Assembly (NCBI RefSeq): GCF_018263905.1
Contig: NZ_JAAFZU010000001.1
Location: forward strand, 236,228 to 300,227
Direction: 5' to 3'
Source: Loktanella sp. SALINAS62
GTDB taxonomy: Bacteria; Pseudomonadota; Alphaproteobacteria; Rhodobacterales; Rhodobacteraceae
Length of the DNA stretch: 64,000 nt
In this document: piece by piece, positions 51,056 through 59,040 of the stretch
Numbering within the stretch: the stretch's first letter is position 1
Layout: every line of letters starts with the position of its first letter
Notes under the pieces: model-generated
Seen by the model: only the letters and a program-made list of their open reading frames with translations
Told to the model about the DNA's origin: nothing
Databases searched by the model: none
Made by a program: the position numbers and the translations under genes

Positions 51056-53553
51056 AACCTGTCCAGAAGACGGTTCAGGTAATCGCGTTCGACCAGGGGC
51101 CGGTCCTGTTCCCCCGACCGGCGGCGTAGTTCCTGCAGCAATTCTTCGGCACGCCGGTTGGTATCTTCGCCCTGCAACATGTTTTCGTCCGTGCCGTATT
51201 GCCCCGAATTTCCCAACTGGCGGCCCAGCGGATCACGGCGAGACGGCTGCACGCGATCGGTATTTTCACCTTGCGCCTGCCCCTGTCCGGGTTCGTTCTG
51301 TTCGTTCTGGGCCAGCGCTTCACCCAAGGCCTGCATCCCGCCACGCAGGGCGTCCAGCGCCTCTGCCTGCTGGTCGATGGCCTGTCCCAGATCACCCTCG
51401 CGCAGCGCCTGTTCGGCCCCGTCCATCGCACCTTCGGCACGGTCAAGCTGGCGCGCCGCCTGTTCGCCTGCCTCGCCCGGCAGACCCGGCAGTTGGCCCC
51501 GCTGACGGTTCAATTCGTCCCGCAAGCCTTGTTGACGCTGGGCAAGGCTTTCGCCGCCCTGACCGCCTTCACCCTGCGGGTTCTGGCCTTGCGGGTTCTG
51601 GCCCTGCTGGTTTTGGGCCTGCCCCTGTCCTTCGCCGGGCTGCTGGCCCTCGCCGGGTTGCTGTCCGGATTGCTGACCTTGCCCCTGTTGACCTTGTTGT
51701 CCCTGCTGGCCCGGCTGGTTCTGATCCTGCATGTCGCGGAATGCGTCGTCCGATAATTCCTGCTGTTCGCGCAGCGTATCGGCCAGATCCTGCATGGATT
51801 GTTGGCCCGGCGTGCGCGGCCCGTCCCCCTGCCCGTCACCTTGGGTGATCCGCATGTTTTCCAGCATCTGGTTCAGCTGTTCCATCAGCGCCTGCGCTTC
51901 GGCCATCCGGCCTTCCTGCATCAGCTCTTCGATGCGGTCCATCATCGCCTGCAGCTGATCCTGCGACATCTCTTGGGTATTTTCGGCCATATCGGGCTGG
52001 TCGGTGCCATCGTCGCCCGGCTCCATCTGATCGGCCAGCATCTGCATGTAGTCGCGGGTCGCTTCGCGTAGCTCGTTCATCAGTTCCGCGATTTCTTCAT
52101 CGCTGGCCCCATTGCGCATCGCCTCTTCCAGCCGTTCCTGCGCGCGACGCAGCCGTTCGCGGGCATCGGCCAGCGTGCCATCCTCCAGTTGGACGGCCAG
52201 TTCCCACAACGCGGTCGCCAGTTCGGCCTCGTTCTCTTCGGTCAGGCCAAAGGTATTAAAGGTTTCCAACCGCCGGATGATCTGCCGCAGCCGCAAATAG
52301 GTTGTCTGGTTGGTAAACAGATCTTCGGGGGTATAGCTGATCGACCGCAGCACACGGGCCACGCGTGGACCATTGGCGTTGGCCCACATCAGATCCCGGC
52401 GCTGTTCGATGACGGCCCGTGCGACCGGCTGAAAGAACCGCCGCCCGGGCAAAGTCAGGGATTCAGCGTCACTGGTGCCATCCTGTCCTGCGGCATCGGT
52501 CACGGTCAGCGTCACCGTCACGGGCAGGTTCGCCAGCGGATGTTCGGACAGATTTTCGATCAGCAACTCTTCGAAATCGGCACGGTCACCGCCAAACGGC
52601 ATCGGCAGGTCGATCACCAGCGGATCGACAGGATCGGGCGCAGTCGCCAGACCATAGCGGCGGTCGACCGCATCGATGTCCAGCGCAATGGTCGCAAAGC
52701 CGGTTTCCACACCGTAATCGTCAGCCGCCGCAAAGGGCTGCTGCAATTCGCCCATCGCGTCGGAATCGATTTCGCCGTCAAACCGAACCGACGGCGGATC
52801 ATCGGCCTGCGCCGTGATCGCCCATTCCGCGCCACGCTCGCCGCTGATCGCCAGCCGCCCTGATTGCGCGACGTCGAAACTTTGTTCGGTATCGGACGCC
52901 GGTGCGATATCCTGCGTGCGGGCGGACACGGTTTCATCGACGGTCAAGGCGCCGACTTCACCGTACAGCCGCAGCGCTATTTCGGACCCGACTGGCACTG
53001 TCAGCGGCCCCGGCGGGATATCATTAAGATACAGCGTCGGTTTCCCGGTATAGGCGGGGGGGGTGACCCAGCCTTCCCAGACGGGACCGGTGGCCAGCGT
53101 CTGATTACCGCCTTGGGCGATGTCCGTCACAGACCCGACCCGCAGGACCGACCCGAACAACAGCGCGCAGACAAAAAACAGCAGCGCAATGAACCGCAGA
53201 CCGTACGGATCGCGGTCGCTGACCCGCAGGTCGGGCTGTACCGCGCGGGCATTTTCGGACGCGCGTCGCATCCGCGCCACATGGGCCGTCCAGACCGCTT
53301 CGGACGCGGGATCGCCGGTGCCGATGGCCTGCTTATCCTGCACTGCGGCGATTGGTCGCCCCGGCAGACTGGCATCCAGACGGTCAACGGCCTCTGATCG
53401 GGTGGGCCAGCGGAACAGCCGAAGCCCCCAGACCAGCGCCACAGCCAACGCCAGCAGCGCCAGTGCCGACAGCCCCCAAAACGCTTCCAGTGTCAGGCTG
53501 TCGTGCCAGCCAAACATCAACGGCGCAAGAATGACGAAAGCCACGCTCCACAA
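51052..53553 (-). CDS. DUF4175 (TIGR02302-type) membrane protein with Gln/Gly-rich region and doubtful start
   Basis: The large protein, at least 833 residues, has two or three N-terminal helices, a folded periplasmic part (about residues 130-400), a long helical domain rich in Glu and Arg (about 400-560), and a Gln/Gly/Pro low-complexity stretch with repeats of GQQGQQ and GEGQ (about 600-680). It is a conserved alphaproteobacterial family of unknown function. The start is odd: the frame continues upstream of the TTG at 53553 with DDLPHLNRPVALTRAGLLAE and is open to about 53670, yet offers only CTG codons. An ATG at 53639 is one base out of frame. The start may be CTG 53652 after AAGGAG, or the 5' end has lost a base. 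Confidence 0.75.
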   Translation of the reverse strand: MWSVAFVILAPLMFGWHDSLTLEAFWGLSALALLALAVALVWGLRLFRWPTRSEAVDRLDASLPGRPIAAVQDKQAIGTGDPASEAVWTAHVARMRRASENARAVQPDLRVSDRDPYGLRFIALLFFVCALLFGSVLRVGSVTDIAQGGNQTLATGPVWEGWVTPPAYTGKPTLYLNDIPPGPLTVPVGSEIALRLYGEVGALTVDETVSARTQDIAPASDTEQSFDVAQSGRLAISGERGAEWAITAQADDPPSVRFDGEIDSDAMGELQQPFAAADDYGVETGFATIALDIDAVDRRYGLATAPDPVDPLVIDLPMPFGGDRADFEELLIENLSEHPLANLPVTVTLTVTDAAGQDGTSDAESLTLPGRRFFQPVARAVIEQRRDLMWANANGPRVARVLRSISYTPEDLFTNQTTYLRLRQIIRRLETFNTFGLTEENEAELATALWELAVQLEDGTLADARERLRRAQERLEEAMRNGASDEEIAELMNELREATRDYMQMLADQMEPGDDGTDQPDMAENTQEMSQDQLQAMMDRIEELMQEGRMAEAQALMEQLNQMLENMRITQGDGQGDGPRTPGQQSMQDLADTLREQQELSDDAFRDMQDQNQPGQQGQQGQQGQGQQSGQQPGEGQQPGEGQGQAQNQQGQNPQGQNPQGEGGQGGESLAQRQQGLRDELNRQRGQLPGLPGEAGEQAARQLDRAEGAMDGAEQALREGDLGQAIDQQAEALDALRGGMQALGEALAQNEQNEPGQGQAQGENTDRVQPSRRDPLGRQLGNSGQYGTDENMLQGEDTNRRAEELLQELRRRSGEQDRPLVERDYLNRLLDRF

Positions 53554-53687
53554 GGGCCAGAAGGCGCGTGTCGCGCGTTCGGCCAGAAGCCCCGCGCGCG
53601 TCAGCGCAACAGGTCGGTTCAGATGCGGCAGGTCGTCATGTGAACGGCTCAGCAGCCTTCTCCTTCGGACGTGTCAGGTCGCGCACG

Positions 53688-54953
53688 TCACAACCATGCT
53701 GGGACTGTATCGCGCGCAATCATTTCATCAAAGGTAGGACGCGGCCGAATAACCGCAAATTGATCGCGCTGCACCAGCACCTCTGGAATCATCGGGCGAG
53801 AGTTATATTCGCTGCTCATCACCGCGCCATAGGCACCAGCAGACCGGAATGCGACCAGATCGCCGGGACCGACCTGTGCCATCTGCCGCCCCTTGGCAAA
53901 GGTGTCGCCGCTTTCGCAGATCGGACCGACCACGTCGTATGTCGCGCGGTCCGCGCCCGTGGGCTGTTCGATCACCGGCACGATATCGTGGTGGGCGTCA
54001 TACATGGCCGGGCGGATCAGATCATTCATCCCCGCATCAATGATCAGGAACTGCCGGTCGGCCCCTTGTTTGACATAGATCACTTCACTGACCAGCAGGC
54101 CCGCGTTGCCGGAAATCAGCCGACCCGGTTCGATCTCGATCTCGCACCCCAGATGGCCGACCGTGTCACGGATCAACTGGCCGTAGTCGCTGGGCAAAGG
54201 CGGATTTGCATTGCCAAGGCTATAGGGAATGCCCAGTCCGCCGCCCAGATCCAGCCGCCGGATATCGTGACCGTCCGCGCGCAGTTGCACGGTCAGGTCC
54301 GCCACCTTGGCGTAGGCGGCACGGAACGGTTCCAGATCCGTAAGCTGGCTACCGATGTGCACGTCGATCCCGATCACATCCACCCCGGATAACGTCGCCG
54401 CATGGGCATAGACCGCACGCGCCCGGTCAATGGGAATGCCGAACTTGTTTTCAGATTTGCCGGTGGCGATCTTGGCATGGGTCTTTGCGTCGACGTCGGG
54501 GTTCACGCGAATCGTGATCGGCGCGCGCAGGCCAAGCCCCGCCGCAACCTCTGACAGGGCATCCATTTCGGGTTCGGATTCGACGTTGAACTGCCGGATG
54601 CCGCCTTCTAGCGCGACCCGCATTTCGTGCCGGGTCTTGCCGACACCGGAAAACACGATGCGGTCGCCCGGCACCCCTGCCGCACGGGCACGGCGGTATT
54701 CGCCTTCGGACACCACATCCATACCTGCGCCCGCATCGCCCAGCAGCTGGATCACCGCCTGATTGGACAGCGATTTCATCGCGAAACAGACCAGATGATC
54801 CATCCCCGACAATGCATCGTTGAACAGGTTGAAATGCCGCAACAGGGTGGCGCTGGAATAGACATAGAACGGCGTGCCCACGCAGTCCGCGATGGCCTGT
54901 ATTGTCACGTCTTCGGCGTGCAACACGCCATCTTTATATGTGAAATGGTCCAA
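53688..54953 (-). CDS. lysA: Diaminopimelate decarboxylase
   Basis: LysA decarboxylates meso-diaminopimelate to L-lysine with pyridoxal phosphate. The 421-residue alanine-racemase-like enzyme has the Schiff-base Lys in VCFAMKSLSNQAV, the phosphate-binding GGGLGIPY, and the substrate motif in GPICESGDTFAKG, whose Cys comes from the partner subunit. The TTG start at 54953 fits homologues that begin at DHFTYKDG; an ATG 33 bp upstream is an alternative. It follows a DUF2834 gene and an LptM-like lipoprotein gene after argH, an order often seen in this group. Confidence 0.93.
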   Translation of the reverse strand: MDHFTYKDGVLHAEDVTIQAIADCVGTPFYVYSSATLLRHFNLFNDALSGMDHLVCFAMKSLSNQAVIQLLGDAGAGMDVVSEGEYRRARAAGVPGDRIVFSGVGKTRHEMRVALEGGIRQFNVESEPEMDALSEVAAGLGLRAPITIRVNPDVDAKTHAKIATGKSENKFGIPIDRARAVYAHAATLSGVDVIGIDVHIGSQLTDLEPFRAAYAKVADLTVQLRADGHDIRRLDLGGGLGIPYSLGNANPPLPSDYGQLIRDTVGHLGCEIEIEPGRLISGNAGLLVSEVIYVKQGADRQFLIIDAGMNDLIRPAMYDAHHDIVPVIEQPTGADRATYDVVGPICESGDTFAKGRQMAQVGPGDLVAFRSAGAYGAVMSSEYNSRPMIPEVLVQRDQFAVIRPRPTFDEMIARDTVPAWL

Positions 54954-55063
54954 ATCAGCCCCCGACCAGCAATGCGCCGTCCTCATACCATGGCAGGCGC
55001 GTGGTGCAATGGGACGGCGGGCGGGGCGCCTTGGTCCGGCACGGACCAAGGCGCCGCACGACG

Positions 55064-55390
55064 TCAGCGGATCGGTTTCGCGCGCAAAAACAGATAAAGC
55101 GGCAGACCGCAGCTCACCCCGATGCAGAATGTCGCAGGGATTGCCAGCAGCGCGACCCAGTTCCGGCGCACTGCGACCTCTGCCACGATCCAGACGGTCA
55201 GGGTGATCGCGGCAATGGTCAGATCCCATGTCAGTCCCGTGGTTGCCGCGTTGACATACCACGCGTCGATCATCCGGCCCAGCGACCAGCCTTCGGTCCG
55301 GAACCATGTCACGAACCAATACATCGGATGGATCGCACCCCAGAGAGCCAAGGCCGCCCAGACCCAACGTAACGGAGTCATATCCTTCAT
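55064..55390 (-). CDS. DUF2834 small membrane protein
   Basis: The 108-residue protein has three hydrophobic helices (about residues 8-30, 50-72 and 78-100) with the DUF2834 pattern: an early WVWAALALWGAIHPMYWF, the WDLTIAAITLTVWIVAEVAVRR segment and LPLYLFLRAKP at the end. AAGGGGTGA precedes the ATG at 55390. It is between the LptM-like lipoprotein and lysA on the same strand, 13 bp after the first. The function of DUF2834 is not known. Confidence 0.75.
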   Translation of the reverse strand: MKDMTPLRWVWAALALWGAIHPMYWFVTWFRTEGWSLGRMIDAWYVNAATTGLTWDLTIAAITLTVWIVAEVAVRRNWVALLAIPATFCIGVSCGLPLYLFLRAKPIR

Positions 55391-55403
55391 GCCGCTCACC
55401 CCT

Positions 55404-55625
55404 TTATTGTCCCAACGTCCCGGGAATACCCGCAGCCCCCAGACGCAGCCCGCCCGGACCCAGCGTGACACTGCCCGCACCCCCCGGTAGCACGACAGGC
55501 GGCGCGTCCACAGGTGCCACGGGGTCGCGCGCGGCCACGTCGCCCACGTTTGCCACAGGGTCGCCCTGCACCCCACACCCTGCCAGCACCGCCAACGCGG
55601 CGATTATCCCAAGTGTTCTTGCCAC
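55404..55625 (-). CDS. Small LptM-like lipoprotein between argH and lysA
   Basis: The 73-residue precursor starts at GTG and has a short signal peptide with lipobox LAGC (Cys17), then GVQGDP and a Pro/Gly/Val-rich tail without clear fold. Its start lies inside the last codons of argH, a 22 bp overlap. In many proteobacteria a short lipoprotein between argH and lysA belongs to the LptM/YifL family, which helps mature the LPS translocon LptD by mimicking its ligand. The sequence around the lipidated Cys (CG-x-x-G-x-P) fits that pattern loosely, so the LptM assignment is inferred from context plus this weak motif. Confidence 0.6.
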   Translation of the reverse strand: MARTLGIIAALAVLAGCGVQGDPVANVGDVAARDPVAPVDAPPVVLPGGAGSVTLGPGGLRLGAAGIPGTLGQ

Positions 55626-56992
55626 AGCGCAATCGCCTCTCTGACGCGGACGGGGGCCGTGCCGCCGAAACTGGTCCGCGACGCGACCGAATTGTCGACA
55701 CCCAGCACATCGAAAACATCGGCCCGGATACCGTCATGGACCGACTGCATCTGTGCAAGGCTCAGGTCGGGCAGGTCGCAGCCCTGTTTCTCTGCCATGG
55801 CGACCAATGATCCCGTGATGTGGTGTGCATCGCGGAACGGCAGGCCCAGTTCGCGCACCAGCCAGTCCGCCAGATCGGTTGCGGTGGAAAATCCCGTCGC
55901 CGCGGCGGCACGCAGCGCGTCGCGGTTGGCCGACATATCCGCCACCATGCCAGCCATCGCGGCCAGCGCCAGCATCAGGTTGTCGGCGGCGTCGAACACC
56001 TGTTCCTTATCCTCTTGCATGTCCTTGGAATAGGTCAGCGGCAGTCCCTTCATCACCGTCATCAACGCGACATTCGCGCCAAAGATGCGGCCGATCTTGG
56101 CGCGGATCAGCTCTGCTGCGTCGGGGTTCCGCTTCTGCGGCATGATGCTGCTGCCGGTGGACCACTTGTCCGACATCCGCACGAACCGGAACTGTGCGGA
56201 TGACCAGATCACCAGCTCTTCGGCCAGACGCGACAGGTGCAGCGCGCAGATGCTGGCGGCGGCCAGATATTCCAGTGCGAAATCACGGTCGGACACGGCA
56301 TCAAGGCTGTTGGTCATCGGCCCGTCGAAACCCAGCGCCTGCGCCGTCATGTGCCGGTCAATGGGGAACGATGTGCCCGCCAACGCAGCCGCACCCAAGG
56401 GCGAGACATTCATCCGGCGGCGCGCATCGGCAAAACGGGACCGGTCGCGGCCCAGCATTTCCACATAGGCCAGCATGTGATGCCCCCATGTCACGGGTTG
56501 CGCCACCTGAAGATGCGTAAACCCCGGCATGACCCAGTCGGCCCCCGCCTCTGCCTGTCCCAGCAGTGACTTTTGCACGGCGGCCAGCGCCGAATCGGCA
56601 GCATCGCATTGGTCACGCACCCACAGCCGGAAATCGACGGCGACCTGATCGTTGCGCGACCGTGCCGTGTGCAGACGACCGGCGGCAGGGCCAACGACCT
56701 CTTTCAGCCGTGCCTCGACGTTCATGTGAATGTCTTCCAGCGCTGCCGAAAACGGAAAATCGCCACCTTCGATTTCTGACAAGACCGTCAGCAGCCCTTC
56801 ACGGATTGCGTCGGCATCGCTATTTGTGATGATGCCGGTTGCGGCCAGCATCGCTGCGTGGGCGCGGCTGCCCGCAATGTCCTGTTGCGCCAAACGGCGG
56901 TCAAAGCCTATCGAGGCGTTGATTGCCTCCATGATCGCATCTGGTCCGGCAGCAAAACGGCCGCCCCACATGGTGTTCGCGTGATCGGTCAT
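55604..56992 (-). CDS. argH: Argininosuccinate lyase
   Basis: ArgH splits argininosuccinate to arginine and fumarate, the last step of arginine synthesis. The 462-residue protein has the fumarase/aspartase fold. The signature loop [12 protein letters not shown] with the catalytic Ser is intact, as are [32 protein letters not shown] and [11 protein letters not shown]. The ATG at 56992 ([13 protein letters not shown]) is the normal N-terminus. It is divergent from a TlpA-family gene with only 19 bp between starts, a common arrangement in Rhodobacterales. The lipoprotein and lysA follow on the same strand. Confidence 0.95.
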   Translation of the reverse strand: MTDHANTMWGGRFAAGPDAIMEAINASIGFDRRLAQQDIAGSRAHAAMLAATGIITNSDADAIREGLLTVLSEIEGGDFPFSAALEDIHMNVEARLKEVVGPAAGRLHTARSRNDQVAVDFRLWVRDQCDAADSALAAVQKSLLGQAEAGADWVMPGFTHLQVAQPVTWGHHMLAYVEMLGRDRSRFADARRRMNVSPLGAAALAGTSFPIDRHMTAQALGFDGPMTNSLDAVSDRDFALEYLAAASICALHLSRLAEELVIWSSAQFRFVRMSDKWSTGSSIMPQKRNPDAAELIRAKIGRIFGANVALMTVMKGLPLTYSKDMQEDKEQVFDAADNLMLALAAMAGMVADMSANRDALRAAAATGFSTATDLADWLVRELGLPFRDAHHITGSLVAMAEKQGCDLPDLSLAQMQSVHDGIRADVFDVLGVDNSVASRTSFGGTAPVRVREAIALWQEHLG

Positions 56993-57011
56993 AACGAAAA
57001 GGACCCGCCCC

Positions 57012-57605
57012 TTGGCTTTCAAAACTACAACGGTGATCTATACGGGGGCTGCCTGCCTTGCAATCGCAGTGCTGGCATTGGTGGGTGGCGCCCTGCCAAC
57101 CGCGTCCGAACCCAACCCGGTCGATACCAGCGCGCTTCAAGAGCTGGTCGCAGGCGACATGCGCAAACTGACGTGGTCAGGCCCCCACCCGACACCCGAT
57201 GCGACATTCCAGTCAGCGGATGGCACGACCGTCAGCCTAGCCGATTATGCGGGCAAGCCCGTGGTCATCAATTTCTGGGCGACATGGTGCGCACCCTGCC
57301 GGGTGGAAATGCCACATCTGTCCAGCCTGCAAACAGCGCTTGGCGATGATGCGACCGTGCTGACCATCGCCACGGGACGCAACGATCCCGCCGCCATAGA
57401 CCGCTTTTTTGACGAAATCGGCGTTGATAACCTGCCAAAGGCCACGGATGCCAATCAGTTCATGGCGCGCGCATTTGGCGTTCTGGGTCTGCCCGCCACC
57501 ATTATCGTGGATGCACAGGGGCAGGAAATCGCCCGCTTGCTGGGCGAAGCCGACTGGTCGTCAGACAGCGCCCAGGCCATTGTCCGGGCGCTGGCGGCAC
57601 CCTGA
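57012..57605 (+). CDS. TlpA-family periplasmic thiol:disulfide oxidoreductase
   Basis: The 197-residue membrane-anchored thioredoxin starts at TTG, supported by AAAAGGAC about nine bases before. Residues about 5-28 form an uncleaved signal anchor, so the catalytic domain faces the periplasm. The redox-active motif is WCAPC in [17 protein letters not shown], with the cis-Pro in [11 protein letters not shown]. TlpA/ResA/CcmG proteins reduce disulfides in cytochrome c or copper-protein maturation, which suits the several c-type cytochromes and CuA oxidase of this window. It is divergent from argH and convergent to the yqgE gene. Confidence 0.88.
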   Translation: MAFKTTTVIYTGAACLAIAVLALVGGALPTASEPNPVDTSALQELVAGDMRKLTWSGPHPTPDATFQSADGTTVSLADYAGKPVVINFWATWCAPCRVEMPHLSSLQTALGDDATVLTIATGRNDPAAIDRFFDEIGVDNLPKATDANQFMARAFGVLGLPATIIVDAQGQEIARLLGEADWSSDSAQAIVRALAAP

Positions 57606-57608
57606 CCG

Positions 57609-58175
57609 TCAGGCGTGCCCGCCCGCTGCCGACAACAGCAGCGGGTCGATTCCGATGGCACGCAATGCCCCGGTCCATTTCAGCTCGTTCGCGCGGCTGA
57701 ACAACAGGTGGGGGGTGGCATCCCCGACTAACCAACCATTCTGCGCGATCTCGTTTTCCAGCTGGCCGGGCGACCAGCCTGCATAGCCCAGCGCCATCAG
57801 GCACGATTCCGGGCCGCGACCTTTTGCCAGTGCTTCCAGCACGTCGCGCGTGGCCGTCATGTGAAGCCCGTCCGCCACCGCGACGGTGTTGCCATCGGAT
57901 TGATAATCTTCACCGTGCAACACGAAACCACGTTGTTTTTCGACAGGCCCACCGTAGTGAACCCGCATATCGCGGGTCGCGTCGCCCGTTTCGATCTTCA
58001 TCTGAACCAGCAGGGCCGACAGCCGTAAATCGGGGATCGGCTTGTTCACGATCAGCCCCATGGCGCCGTCTTCGGAATGGTCGCACAAATAGATGATAGC
58101 CCCCGCAAAACGGGGGTCGCCCATGTCGGGCATGGCAATCAACAATTTGCCGCACAGGTTATCGAATACATCCAT
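57609..58175 (-). CDS. yqgE: YqgE/AlgH-family (UPF0301) protein
   Basis: The 188-residue cytoplasmic protein belongs to the YqgE/AlgH family. The first third has GKLLIAMPDMGDPRFAGAIIYLCDHSEDGAMGLIVNKPI, which is the usual family start, and the middle contains VHYGGPVEKQRGFVLHG and the YAGWSPGQLENEI element. AlgH in Pseudomonas regulates alginate production, but the general biochemical role is not known. The gene converges on tlpA with 3 bp between stops, and is divergent from the DsbD-domain gene by about 105 bp. Confidence 0.88.
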   Translation of the reverse strand: MDVFDNLCGKLLIAMPDMGDPRFAGAIIYLCDHSEDGAMGLIVNKPIPDLRLSALLVQMKIETGDATRDMRVHYGGPVEKQRGFVLHGEDYQSDGNTVAVADGLHMTATRDVLEALAKGRGPESCLMALGYAGWSPGQLENEIAQNGWLVGDATPHLLFSRANELKWTGALRAIGIDPLLLSAAGGHA

Positions 58176-58281
58176 GACGCGATGATGCGCCTGCACATCG
58201 CCGGGTGCAAGTCGGTCACGGTTGAGAGAGAAGCGATTTCACGCCTTTCCCGCGCGGTCATATCCGGGGCATTCAGGACGC

Positions 58282-59040
58282 ATGAGAATTTTATCCGCGC
58301 TTGTCTTTTCACTGGCCCTGCTTGGCCCAGCCGCCACCGCTCAGGCGATTGACGTGCAGGTGTCCGTCCTGCCGGGTCATGCAACACCGCAGGGCACGCG
58401 CATGGCGGCACTGCGGCTGACCTTGCCCGCCGGGTGGAAAACGTATTGGCGCGCGCCGGGTGATGCGGGCATTCCACCGCTTATCGTTCTGAACGATGCC
58501 CCGGGCGCGCAACTGCATTGGCCGACGCCCGACGTGTTTGACCAGAATGGCATGCGGTCGGTTGGCTATCACGACAGCGTGGTCCTGCCGATCGAGGTGC
58601 CGGGCGATCTGGAACGGCTGGCAGGATCGTTGGACATCGGCGTCTGTCTGGATATCTGCGTCCCGGTCAGTCTGACATTCGATACAGCACTGCCGCCCGC
58701 ACAAACGGCACAGGAACCGGCCGTTTTGGCGGCCCTGCTTGATCAGCCGCAACCCGGCGGCCATGCGGTCTGCCATTTGCAAGCGGCTGATGACGGTCTG
58801 ATCCTGCACGCGACACTGACCCTGCCGCCCACCGGCACGACAGAAGAACTGGTGATCGAAACGGCCGATCCTGCGATCTGGGTGTCGGAACCTGTCATCG
58901 AACGGCGCGGTGATACGCTGCTTGCAACCGCACGGCTGGTGCGCGGCGGTCAGGCCTTCGGGCTGGATCGCGGCGGTCTACGGTTCACCGTGCTGGGATC
59001 GGACCGCGCCATCGACCTGCATGGCTGCAGCGCACCCTAG
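58282..59040 (+). CDS. Stand-alone DsbD N-terminal-domain periplasmic protein
   Basis: The 252-residue protein has a Sec signal peptide (about residues 1-21, ending AQA-ID). The rest resembles the N-terminal immunoglobulin-like domain of the disulfide reductase DsbD: LPAGWKTYWRAPGDAGIPP, VVLPIEVPGD, and a pair of cysteines in DIGVCLDICVPVSL. The DsbD core membrane part and C-terminal thioredoxin are missing, so it could take electrons from a CcdA-like partner and hand them to cytochrome c maturation or copper proteins. CAGGACGC precedes the ATG. The stop shares CTAG with the converging RND pump gene. Confidence 0.75.
   Translation: MRILSALVFSLALLGPAATAQAIDVQVSVLPGHATPQGTRMAALRLTLPAGWKTYWRAPGDAGIPPLIVLNDAPGAQLHWPTPDVFDQNGMRSVGYHDSVVLPIEVPGDLERLAGSLDIGVCLDICVPVSLTFDTALPPAQTAQEPAVLAALLDQPQPGGHAVCHLQAADDGLILHATLTLPPTGTTEELVIETADPAIWVSEPVIERRGDTLLATARLVRGGQAFGLDRGGLRFTVLGSDRAIDLHGCSAP

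Noticed and set aside
54954-55367. N-terminal extension of lysA to 55367
   Set aside because: It would overlap the DUF2834 gene, and LysA homology begins at the TTG at 54953.
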